This document shows positions 1 through 5,472 of a DNA stretch of 12,407 nucleotides, one piece after another. The DNA comes from ZC4RG20 sp035760685 (GTDB lineage Bacteria > Pseudomonadota > Gammaproteobacteria > Steroidobacterales > Rariloculaceae). The first letter of the stretch is position 1, and each line of letters opens with the position of its first letter. The stretch spans positions 1 to 12,407 of the forward strand of contig DASTSM010000014.1 of the NCBI GenBank assembly GCA_035760685.1, in the 5' to 3' direction. The position numbers and the translations under genes are program-made. The notes under the pieces were generated by a model that ran no database searches, had not been told where the DNA came from, and saw only the letters and a program-made list of their open reading frames with translations.

Positions 1-33
1 CGGTTTCTTGCCTTCGCGCGGCTTCGCTGTCAT
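1..33 (-). CDS. Start of a divergent gene, truncated by window edge
   Basis: On the minus strand an ATG at 33-31 opens a frame that stays open to the window edge and reads MTAKPREGKKP. A GAGG ribosome-binding motif lies 6 nt upstream of the ATG, which is what makes the start credible. Only 11 residues are visible, rich in Lys, Arg and Pro, so no family can be named. In several gammaproteobacteria the neighbours upstream of ftsY are rsmD (16S rRNA methyltransferase) or M16 peptidase genes. A basic N-terminus would suit an rRNA-binding enzyme, but that is a guess. The region from 34 to 189 would then be a shared divergent promoter region. Confidence 0.4.
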   Translation of the reverse strand, partial: MTAKPREGKKP

Positions 34-64
34 GGTGCGCCTCGGCACGGCCTCGTCGTCCGTC

Positions 65-120
65 GTCGCGTCTTATGGTCGCGTCGCGTCTTATGGATGC
101 GTAGTCGCGTCTTATAATGG
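65..120. repeat. Three direct repeats of GTCGCGTCTTAT upstream of ftsY
   Basis: The 12-mer GTCGCGTCTTAT occurs perfectly three times, at 65-76, 83-94 and 104-115. The first two copies share GG after it. The third continues as AATGG and so creates a TATAAT. Start-to-start spacing is 18 and then 21 bp, about two helical turns. The copies lie between the candidate divergent start at 33 and the ftsY start at 190. They could be tandem binding sites for a regulator, or duplicated promoter -10 regions (each carries TTAT). No known operator is recognised. Confidence 0.7.
113..118 (+). promoter_or_regulatory. Consensus -10 hexamer TATAAT, candidate ftsY promoter
   Basis: A perfect TATAAT sits inside the third 12-bp repeat, 72 bp before the ftsY start. 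No good -35 hexamer is found 16-18 bp upstream: that position is occupied by the TTATGG of the second repeat, which matches TTGACA poorly. The site may therefore depend on an activator, or the repeats may be the control sites. The predicted start near 125 would leave a leader of about 65 nt. Confidence 0.45.
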
Positions 121-189
121 ACGCGCCCGCGTCGTGCACGCGCATCGTTTCCCGCACGGTTACGACTCCGATCCTTTAGGTACATCCAC

Positions 190-1137
190 GTGGCTCCCGA
201 ACCCGAAGCGCGGCAGGGCAACGGCTTCTTCGCGAAGCTCAAGGCGCGGCTCGGCCGGAGCCGCAATTGGTTCACGGCCGACCTTCTCGGGCTCTTCCGG
301 TCGGGCATCGACGAGGCGTCGCTCGAGGAGTTCGAGGAGCGGCTCCTCGCGGCGGACGTCGGCGTCGAGGTCACGGGCTGGCTCATCGAGCGGCTGCGCA
401 AGTCCCAGAAGAAAGCTGCGGGCTCCGCCGAGGCCGCCGTCGAAGCGCTTCGCGAGGCGCTCATGGAGCTGCTGGGCCCGGTCGAGGTGCCGCTCGTCAT
501 CGACAAGCGCCGCACGCCCTTCGTCGTGCTCGTCGTCGGCGTCAACGGCACGGGCAAGACGACGACGCTCGGCAAGCTCGCGCATCGCTTCAAGCGCGAG
601 GGGCGCTCCGTCCTGCTCGCCGCGGGCGACACGTTCCGCGCGGCCGCCGTCGAGCAGCTCCAGCAGTGGGGCGCGCGGGCCGGCGTGCCCGTCGTCGCCC
701 AGACGCCGGGCGCCGACCCCGCGGCCGTCGTTCACGACGCGCTCGAGGCCGCGCGGGCCCGCCGGGTCGACGTCGTCCTGGCCGACACGGCAGGGCGTCT
801 GCACACGGCGAGCGGCCTCATGGACGAGCTCGAGAAGATCAAGCGCGTCGTTTCGCGCTTCGATCCCGACGCGCCGCACGAGGTCCTGCTCGTGCTCGAC
901 GCGAGCCAGGGCCAGAACGCGCTCGCCCAGGCGCGCCAGTTCAACGAGCGGATCAAGGTCACTGGGCTCGCGATCACGAAGCTGGACGGCACCGCGAAGG
1001 GCGGCGTGCTGCTCGCGATCGCGAAGCACATCGGCCTGCCGATCCGTTACGTCGCCGTCGGCGAAGGACCCGACGACCTCGAGGTCTTCCGCGCAGAGGA
1101 GTTCGTGCGCGCGCTGCTCGGGGACCGCTCGCGGTGA
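190..1137 (+). CDS. ftsY: Signal recognition particle receptor FtsY
   Basis: FtsY is the SRP receptor GTPase. It docks ribosome-nascent chain-SRP complexes at the inner membrane and hands them to SecYEG through paired GTP hydrolysis with Ffh. The protein has 315 residues. A helical N domain (about 25-100) precedes the G domain with the P-loop GVNGTGKTT (117-125), DTFRAAA, DTAGRLH (199-205) and TKLDG (263-267). The start is GTG at 190, with AGG 9 nt upstream; no better in-frame start is seen. The protein is much shorter than E. coli FtsY (497 aa). It lacks the long acidic A domain and begins with a short basic stretch containing KLKARLGRSR, which probably acts as the membrane-targeting helix. 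It is first in the ftsY-ftsE-ftsX operon, and its TGA is separated from ftsE by 22 bp. Confidence 0.97.
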   Translation: MAPEPEARQGNGFFAKLKARLGRSRNWFTADLLGLFRSGIDEASLEEFEERLLAADVGVEVTGWLIERLRKSQKKAAGSAEAAVEALREALMELLGPVEVPLVIDKRRTPFVVLVVGVNGTGKTTTLGKLAHRFKREGRSVLLAAGDTFRAAAVEQLQQWGARAGVPVVAQTPGADPAAVVHDALEAARARRVDVVLADTAGRLHTASGLMDELEKIKRVVSRFDPDAPHEVLLVLDASQGQNALAQARQFNERIKVTGLAITKLDGTAKGGVLLAIAKHIGLPIRYVAVGEGPDDLEVFRAEEFVRALLGDRSR

Positions 1138-1163
1138 TGCGCTACGGGGGCCGGCGCCGGTGA
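1137..1163 (+). other. 8-codon micro-ORF bridging ftsY and ftsE
   Basis: The ftsY stop and an ATG overlap as TGATG at 1135-1139. That ATG opens an 8-codon frame, MRYGGRRR, ending in a TGA at 1161-1163. This TGA overlaps the ftsE GTG start as GTGA. The frame therefore links the ftsY stop to the ftsE start by two stop/start overlaps. This could let terminating ribosomes pass from ftsY to ftsE, whose own ribosome-binding site is weak. It may also be chance, and no peptide function is claimed. Confidence 0.25.
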
Positions 1164-1855
1164 TCCGGTTCGAGAACGTATACAAGCGCTACCCGAGCGG
1201 GCGCGAAGCGCTCAAGGGCGTGACCTTCGCGCTCGAGCGCGGCGAGATGGCTTTCCTGACCGGCCCCTCGGGCGCTGGCAAGAGCACGCTGCTGAAGCTC
1301 GTCACCCTGATCGAGAAGCCGACCCGCGGGACGGTCCTCGTGAATCGCCAGAACACAGCGCGCGTCGCGCGGCGCCGCATCCCCGGCTTCCGCCAGCGCA
1401 TCGGCGTCGTGTTCCAGGATCACAAGCTGCTCTACGACCGCTCCGTCTTCGACAACGTCGCGCTGCCGCTCGTGATCCTCGGGCTCGGCACTCGCGAGAT
1501 CTCGCGGCGCGTGCGTGCGGCGCTCGACCAGGTGGGGCTCCTCGGCCGCGAGCGCCACGCGCCGATCACGCTCTCGACGGGCGAGCAGCAGCGCGTCGGC
1601 ATCGCCCGCGCCGTCGCGAGCCGACCCGACGTCGTCGTCGCCGACGAGCCGACCGGCAACCTCGATCCCGAGCTCTCGCTCGAGATCATGCGGCTCTTCG
1701 AGCGCTTCAACGAGGTCGGCGTCACTCTGCTCATCGCGACGCACGATCTCGATCTCGTGGAACGGCTCGGCCGGCGCCGGATCCGCCTCGTCGACGGTCA
1801 AGTCGAAGCCGACGGCCGACTGGCCGCCGCGGAGGCCGTGCATGGCTTCCGCTAA
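1160..1855 (+). CDS. ftsE: Cell division ATP-binding protein FtsE
   Basis: FtsE is the cytoplasmic ATPase of the FtsEX divisome complex. It is not a transporter: ATP cycles are relayed through FtsX to activate periplasmic peptidoglycan amidases at the septum. The 231-residue ABC ATPase has Walker A GPSGAGKST (35-43), a Q-loop in VVFQDHKLL, signature LSTGEQQ (138-144), Walker B VVVADEP (158-164), the D-loop GNLD and switch His195. The signature has Thr where E. coli FtsE has Gly (LSGGEQQ). The GTG at 1160 is chosen because it gives the family N-terminus VIRFENVYKRY; only a G-run about 10 nt upstream serves as ribosome-binding site, so coupling to ftsY is likely. Its 3' end overlaps ftsX by 14 bp. 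A long frame running in from near base 8 is an out-of-frame extension, not part of the protein. Confidence 0.97.
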   Translation: MIRFENVYKRYPSGREALKGVTFALERGEMAFLTGPSGAGKSTLLKLVTLIEKPTRGTVLVNRQNTARVARRRIPGFRQRIGVVFQDHKLLYDRSVFDNVALPLVILGLGTREISRRVRAALDQVGLLGRERHAPITLSTGEQQRVGIARAVASRPDVVVADEPTGNLDPELSLEIMRLFERFNEVGVTLLIATHDLDLVERLGRRRIRLVDGQVEADGRLAAAEAVHGFR

Positions 1856-2759
1856 ACGGTACTTCACGCTGCATGCGCAGAACCTCGTCGGCGCGGCCGG
1901 GCGGCTCGCGCGGCAGCCCTTTGCGACGACGCTGACCGTGCTCGTCATCGCGATCGCGCTGGCCTTGCCGGCCGGCCTCAAGGTGCTCATCAACAACGTC
2001 GGCGTGCTCAGCGCGTCGTGGCAGGGGGCGGCGGACTTCTCCGTGTATCTGAACCTCGACGTCGAAAAGGCCCGCGCCGAGGCGCTCGCGAAGGAGATCG
2101 GCGCCCGCCCCGACGTCGAGTCCGTGCAGCTCGTCGACCGCGACGAGGCGCTGGCCGACTTCCGCGCGCATTCGGGCTTCGGGGGCGCGCTCGACGCGCT
2201 CGACGAAAACCCCTTGCCGCATACGCTCGTCGTGCGCCCCGCGAGCGGCGCGCGCGGGGACCTCGAGGCGCTCGCGGCCGACCTCGGCAAGCTGCCCGAG
2301 GTCGCGCTCGTTCAGCTCGACACGGCGTGGGTCGCACGCCTCCGCGCGATCCTCGCGCTCGCGGGGCGCCTGCTCGACGTCGTCACGGCGCTGCTCGGGC
2401 TCGCGGTCGTGCTCGTGATCGGCAACACGATCCGGCTCGAGATCAACAGCCGCAGCAGCGAGATCGAGGTCATGAAGCTCGTCGGCGGCAGCGACGCGTT
2501 CATTCGCCGCCCCTTCCTCTACCTCGGGCTCTGGTACGGCTTCGGCGGCGCCGCCATCGCGGCCCTGCTCGTGGCCGGAACGCTGGCCGTGCTCGCGCCC
2601 TCCGCCTCGGCGCTCGCCGACCTTTACGGCAGCGACTTCGCGATCGGCGGACTCACGGCCGGGCAGTACGCCTGGCTGCTCGGAGGCGGCGCGCTGCTCG
2701 GCTGGGCGGGCGCCGGCGTCGCCACGGCGCGGCACTTGCATGCGATCGAGCCGCGATAG
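1842..2759 (+). CDS. ftsX: Cell division membrane protein FtsX
   Basis: FtsX is the integral membrane partner of FtsE. Its periplasmic loop recruits and activates amidase activators such as EnvC at the division site. The protein has 305 residues and the standard FtsX layout. A short cytoplasmic N-terminus is followed by TM1 (about 27-50) and a periplasmic domain (about 51-165). TM2 (about 176-197), TM3 (about 225-248) and TM4 (about 275-298) follow. The cytoplasmic segment SSEIEVMKLVGGSDAFIRRPF between TM2 and TM3 is the recognisable family motif. The ATG at 1842 has a full GGAGG 6 nt upstream, lying inside the end of ftsE, which decides the start and gives a 14-bp overlap. Translation and stoichiometry of FtsE and FtsX are therefore likely coupled. 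Confidence 0.96.
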   Translation: MASAKRYFTLHAQNLVGAAGRLARQPFATTLTVLVIAIALALPAGLKVLINNVGVLSASWQGAADFSVYLNLDVEKARAEALAKEIGARPDVESVQLVDRDEALADFRAHSGFGGALDALDENPLPHTLVVRPASGARGDLEALAADLGKLPEVALVQLDTAWVARLRAILALAGRLLDVVTALLGLAVVLVIGNTIRLEINSRSSEIEVMKLVGGSDAFIRRPFLYLGLWYGFGGAAIAALLVAGTLAVLAPSASALADLYGSDFAIGGLTAGQYAWLLGGGALLGWAGAGVATARHLHAIEPR

Positions 2760-2818
2760 CGGGGGCGGCGCGAGACGGCCAACTCGCTGATCGTCCAGGG
2801 CTTTGTGCATCCGTTCAC

Positions 2819-2846
2819 GGAACGAATCGGGTGCTTAGCACTCTAA
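2819..2846 (+). promoter_or_regulatory. Sigma-E-like promoter upstream of rpoH
   Basis: GGAAC at 2819-2823 and TCTAA at 2842-2846 are 18 nt apart. This is the spacing of the extracytoplasmic stress promoter pattern GGAACTT-N16-TCTRA. The first element here reads GGAACGA, so its last two bases deviate. E. coli rpoH has a sigma-E-dependent promoter (P3), which makes the position plausible. The -10 element overlaps the left CIRCE arm, and transcription would start near 2853. Confidence 0.45.
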
Positions 2847-2861
2847 CGGGCCGAGTGCTAA
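2835..2861. promoter_or_regulatory. CIRCE element, HrcA repressor operator
   Basis: TTAGCACTC (2835-2843), nine bases, then GAGTGCTAA (2853-2861) is the exact CIRCE consensus, with both 9-bp arms and the 9-bp spacer perfect. CIRCE is bound by the heat-labile repressor HrcA. It normally controls groESL and hrcA-grpE-dnaK operons. Here the only downstream gene is rpoH, whose ATG is 26 bp away. The arms coincide with both candidate promoters, as expected for a repressor that blocks RNA polymerase. hrcA is not in this window. Confidence 0.95.
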
Positions 2862-2864
2862 TAT
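2835..2864 (+). promoter_or_regulatory. Sigma-70-like rpoH promoter inside CIRCE
   Basis: TTAGCA (2835-2840, four of six bases match the -35 consensus) and TAATAT (2859-2864, four of six match the -10) are separated by 18 bp. The -35 falls in the left CIRCE arm and the -10 overlaps the right arm. Initiation would be near 2871. That leaves a leader of only about 17 nt carrying the GGGAGGG ribosome-binding site. Confidence 0.5.
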
Positions 2865-2887
2865 CCGGCACTCGCGGGAGGGACGAC

Positions 2888-3745
2888 ATGACGACTGCGA
2901 TAGCTCGAAGAAATTCGGATTTCGTGCTCAGCGGGCCGATCGGCAGCCTCGATCACTACTTGCAGGCCGTGAACTCGCTGCCGCTCCTCGGCGCCGAGGA
3001 AGAGCACGAGCTTGCCACACGCTTGCGCGACCACGACGACCTCGACGCCGCTCGGCGGCTCGTGCTGTCGCATCTGCGCTTCGTCGTGCACATCGCGCGC
3101 GGCTACGTCGGCTACGGGCTGCCGCTCGGCGATCTGATCCAGGAAGGCAACGTCGGCCTCATGAAGGCCGTGCGCCGGTTCGACCCTCGGGTCGGCGTGC
3201 GCCTCGTCTCGTTCGCCGTGCACTGGATCCGGGCCGAGATCCACGAGTACGTCCTCCGCAACTGGCGGCTCGTGAAGGTCGCGACGACGAAGGCGCAGCG
3301 CAAGCTGTTCTTCAATCTCCGCAAGTCCAAGAAGCATCTCGGCTGGCTCACGCGCGAGGAAACGGAAGCCGTCGCGAAGGATCTCGGCGTGAGCCCGCGC
3401 GAAGTGACGGAGATGGAGCAGCGCCTGAGCGGCCAGGACCTGTCCTTCGACCCGGACCCGGCCGAGGACGACGACTACTCGCCGGTCGCCTATTTGCCGA
3501 GCCCGAACAGCGATCCCGCCGACCACGTCGAGCAGGACGACTGGGAAAGCTCCGCCCACGACCGCCTCGACGCGGCGCTCGAGAAGCTCGACGAGCGCAG
3601 CCGCGACATCCTCGAGCGGCGCTGGCTCGCGGACGACAAGGCGACTCTGCACGAGCTCGCCGAGCAGTACGACGTCTCGGCCGAGCGCATTCGGCAGATC
3701 GAGGCGAACGCGATCGGAAAGCTGAGATCCTACATGGCGGCGTGA
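2888..3745 (+). CDS. rpoH: RNA polymerase heat-shock sigma factor RpoH (sigma-32)
   Basis: RpoH directs RNA polymerase to chaperone and protease promoters when unfolded proteins accumulate. The protein has 285 residues, the usual length. Region 1.2/2.1 is followed by the core-binding segment DLIQEGNVGLMKAVRRFDP (82-100) and the region 2.4 -10 recognition helix around SFAVHWIRAEIHEYV. The RpoH box QRKLFFNLRKSKK (137-149) matches the E. coli QRKLFFNLRKTKQ nearly exactly and marks it as sigma-32 rather than another group 2 sigma. A region 4.2 helix-turn-helix (about 252-279) closes it. The ATG at 2888 has GGAGG 6 nt upstream. It follows ftsX, the common gammaproteobacterial order, but has its own promoter region with CIRCE. 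A bidirectional terminator lies 130 bp downstream. Confidence 0.98.
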   Translation: MTTAIARRNSDFVLSGPIGSLDHYLQAVNSLPLLGAEEEHELATRLRDHDDLDAARRLVLSHLRFVVHIARGYVGYGLPLGDLIQEGNVGLMKAVRRFDPRVGVRLVSFAVHWIRAEIHEYVLRNWRLVKVATTKAQRKLFFNLRKSKKHLGWLTREETEAVAKDLGVSPREVTEMEQRLSGQDLSFDPDPAEDDDYSPVAYLPSPNSDPADHVEQDDWESSAHDRLDAALEKLDERSRDILERRWLADDKATLHELAEQYDVSAERIRQIEANAIGKLRSYMAA

Positions 3746-3875
3746 CGCGCCGCCGGCCGGCCTCGGCGCGACGCGTCGCGGCGGGCCTCGGTGACGCAGC
3801 CGCGGCGGGCTCGGCGAGCGCGCGTCTCCGCGGAGGCGCGGGCCGGTGCTCGTCGACACGGACCGCGAAACGAAA

Positions 3876-3915
3876 CGAGGGCCGCCCGGATCTCCGAGCG
3901 GCCCTCGAGTTTTTT
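3876..3915. terminator. Bidirectional rho-independent terminator
   Basis: A perfect 10-bp stem, CGAGGGCCGC (3876-3885) and GCGGCCCTCG (3898-3907), encloses a 12-nt loop. Two bases and then six T (3910-3915) follow on the plus strand. On the minus strand the stem is followed by TTTCGTTTCG. It sits between convergent rpoH and the OmpA-family lipoprotein gene and can end both. The rest of the gap (3746-3875 and 3916-3949) is GC-rich with no gene seen; it includes an imperfect repeat of CGCGGCGGGC at 3777 and 3801. Confidence 0.88.
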
Positions 3916-3949
3916 CGGCCTCGCCTTCCGGCGGCTCGGCCGCGCGCCG

Positions 3950-4633
3950 TCAGCTCGGCTGCGTGACCGGGACGAGCGTGAGCTCGACGCGCCGGTTCAG
4001 CTGCCGGCCTTCCGGGGTGTCGTTCGTCGCGATGGGGCGGAGCTCGCCTTCGCCGACCTCGATGATGCGATCCGACCGCACGCTCCGGGTCTTCAGGTAG
4101 GCGGCGACGGCCGCGGCGCGCCGCTCGGAAAGCGCCTGGTTGTAGGCCTCGGTGCCCGTGTTGTCCGTGTGCCCCGCGACCTCGACGATGGTCTTGTCGA
4201 ACTCCGCGAGCACCTTGGCCACCGAGTCCAAGACCGGATAGAAGCTCGCGTTGAGGTCGGAGCCGTTCGTCGGGAACGTGATGTTGCCCGGCATGTTGAG
4301 CGTGATGTTGTCGCCTTGCCGCGTCACGCTGACGCCCGTCTGATCGAGCTCCTGGCGAAGCTTCGCCTCCTGGCGATCCATGTACGAGCCGACGGCGGCG
4401 CCGGCGAGCGCGCCGAGGCCCGCGCCGATCAGCGCGCGCTTCTTGCGCTCCACGGAGCTGTCGCCCGTGATGAGCCCCGCGACCGCGCCCGACGCCGCGC
4501 CGATGATGGCCTGGCGCTGCGCCTTCGCGGGCCGCTGCTCGCGCGTGTAGGCGTCGTACGTCGAGCAGCCGCTGAGCACCAGCATGGCGCCCACGCCGAA
4601 CGCCGCGACGCGATGAATCTTCCTGAATCTCAT
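3950..4633 (-). CDS. OmpA-family peptidoglycan-binding lipoprotein (YiaD-like)
   Basis: This is a predicted outer-membrane lipoprotein that tethers the outer membrane to peptidoglycan. The 227-residue protein starts with a basic signal sequence and lipobox LSGC, with Cys23 as lipidation site and Ser24 favouring outer-membrane sorting. A glycine-zipper segment (about 45-84) follows, with paired GxxxG-like helices that may insert in or span a membrane. The C-terminal OmpA domain (about 117-220) carries GHTDNTG (154-160) and LSERRA (168-173), the region that contacts diaminopimelate, and ends with NRRVEL. ATG at 4633 is preferred: GGAGG lies 9 nt upstream. A TTG three codons earlier directly abuts that GGAGG and cannot use it. 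The overall architecture resembles E. coli YiaD. It is convergent with rpoH and shares its terminator. Confidence 0.9.
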   Translation of the reverse strand: MRFRKIHRVAAFGVGAMLVLSGCSTYDAYTREQRPAKAQRQAIIGAASGAVAGLITGDSSVERKKRALIGAGLGALAGAAVGSYMDRQEAKLRQELDQTGVSVTRQGDNITLNMPGNITFPTNGSDLNASFYPVLDSVAKVLAEFDKTIVEVAGHTDNTGTEAYNQALSERRAAAVAAYLKTRSVRSDRIIEVGEGELRPIATNDTPEGRQLNRRVELTLVPVTQPS

Positions 4634-4658
4634 CTGCTCCAACCTCCGTTGTATCTAC

Positions 4659-4673
4659 GAGGCCCTGGGCCTC
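4659..4673. repeat. 15-bp palindrome in the lipoprotein leader
   Basis: GAGGCCC, one T, GGGCCTC form a perfect 7-bp inverted repeat. It is centred 33 bp upstream of the lipoprotein ATG and 10-24 nt beyond its ribosome-binding site. As RNA the loop would be too small for the full stem, so a protein-binding site is likelier than a hairpin. The surrounding gap (4634-4875) has no gene. Confidence 0.5.
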
Positions 4674-4787
4674 CCACGCCCGTGGTACGCATGACCGCTG
4701 AAGGCCTTGCGGCTTGGCGGCCTCGGGACTTTACCGCGCGCCCGGGACCCGTGAACCGCTTACTGCCTGGATCGGCCCGGCGAGTTA

Positions 4788-4793
4788 TATGAT
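4788..4793 (+). promoter_or_regulatory. Candidate -10 of the Nudix-regulator operon
   Basis: TATGAT (five of six bases match TATAAT) lies in a rare AT-rich patch (GTTATATGAT) 83 bp before the Nudix start. No convincing -35 is seen at 16-18 bp; the nearest, TTACTG at 4760, is too far away. The patch reversed (ATCATATAAC) could instead serve the divergent lipoprotein gene. Confidence 0.3.
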
Positions 4794-4875
4794 GCCCGAC
4801 CGAACCTGAACGAAACGTGACCGAGCGCTCGCGGCAATGCGGGTCCCGCGGCCGCGCGAAGCATCGAACACTCTG

Positions 4876-5472
4876 ATGGGAAACGCAAACTGTAGCTCTC
4901 CGTGGACGACCCTCTCGGCGCGCGTCGTTTACGACAATCCCTGGATCCGCGTCGAGGAGCACGAGGTCATCAACCCCTCGGGCGGGCGCAACCAATACGG
5001 CAAGGTGTGCTTCAAGAACCGAGCCGTCGCGATCGTCGCGCTCGACTCGAGCGACAACCTCTACCTCGTGGGGCAGCATCGCTACACGGTCGACGAGTAC
5101 TCGTGGGAGCTGCCGATGGGCGGAGCGCCCGCCGACGAGGACCCGCGGGCGGCGGCCGAGCGCGAGCTCCGCGAGGAGACGGGACTCTCGGCGGCGCGCT
5201 GGCGCGAGCTCATGACCGTGCACACGTCGAACTCGGTCACCGACGAGTCGGGCGTCGTCTACGTCGCCGAAGGCCTCGTGGCCGGCGAGCAGGAGCCCGA
5301 GGAGACCGAGGACCTGACCGTCAAGGCGATGCCGTTCGGCGAGGCCTACCGTTGGGCGCTCGAAGGCCGCATCACGGACGCGATCTCGCTCGCGGCAATC
5401 TTTCGGCTCGCCGCCGAGCGCGCCGGGTCCGCTGCGCCCGCCGCCGGGGGAGCGCCGAGGGCGCCGCGATGA
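4876..5472 (+). CDS. Nudix hydrolase, ADP-ribose pyrophosphatase-like
   Basis: The protein is a predicted cytoplasmic hydrolase of a nucleoside diphosphate linked to another group. Its overall shape is closest to bacterial ADP-ribose/ADP-sugar pyrophosphatases (NudF/NUDT5-like), but the substrate cannot be fixed from sequence. The Nudix box is complete at 82-104: Gly82, Glu88, then REL-R-EETGL with the metal-binding glutamates at 97, 100 and 101. The N-terminal segment VVYDNPWIRVEEHEVINPSG is typical of this subgroup, as is EETEDLTVKAMPFGEAY near the C-terminus. The protein has 198 residues from ATG 4876. An in-frame ATG at 4837 would add 13 residues outside the family alignment; neither start has a clear ribosome-binding site. 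Its stop overlaps the next gene's start as ATGA, so the two are translationally coupled. The last 15 residues are Ala/Pro-rich. Confidence 0.9.
   Translation: MGNANCSSPWTTLSARVVYDNPWIRVEEHEVINPSGGRNQYGKVCFKNRAVAIVALDSSDNLYLVGQHRYTVDEYSWELPMGGAPADEDPRAAAERELREETGLSAARWRELMTVHTSNSVTDESGVVYVAEGLVAGEQEPEETEDLTVKAMPFGEAYRWALEGRITDAISLAAIFRLAAERAGSAAPAAGGAPRAPR

Noticed and set aside
8..1159. 615-codon plus-strand frame opening at 8 and running into FtsE
   Set aside because: The part before 1160 is a Ser/Arg-rich out-of-frame reading of ftsY, and only the part from 1160 is the FtsE protein.
2018..2887. N-terminal extension of RpoH through ftsX
   Set aside because: The extension is Arg/Pro-rich out-of-frame reading of ftsX. 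The ATG at 2888 has a perfect ribosome-binding site and gives the family N-terminus.
4634..4642. TTG start for the lipoprotein, three codons upstream
   Set aside because: It directly abuts the GGAGG, leaving no spacing; ATG at 4633 is 9 nt away.
3791..4792. 333-codon plus-strand frame opposite the lipoprotein gene
   Set aside because: The minus strand encodes a complete lipobox and OmpA domain, whereas the plus frame lacks recognisable motifs.
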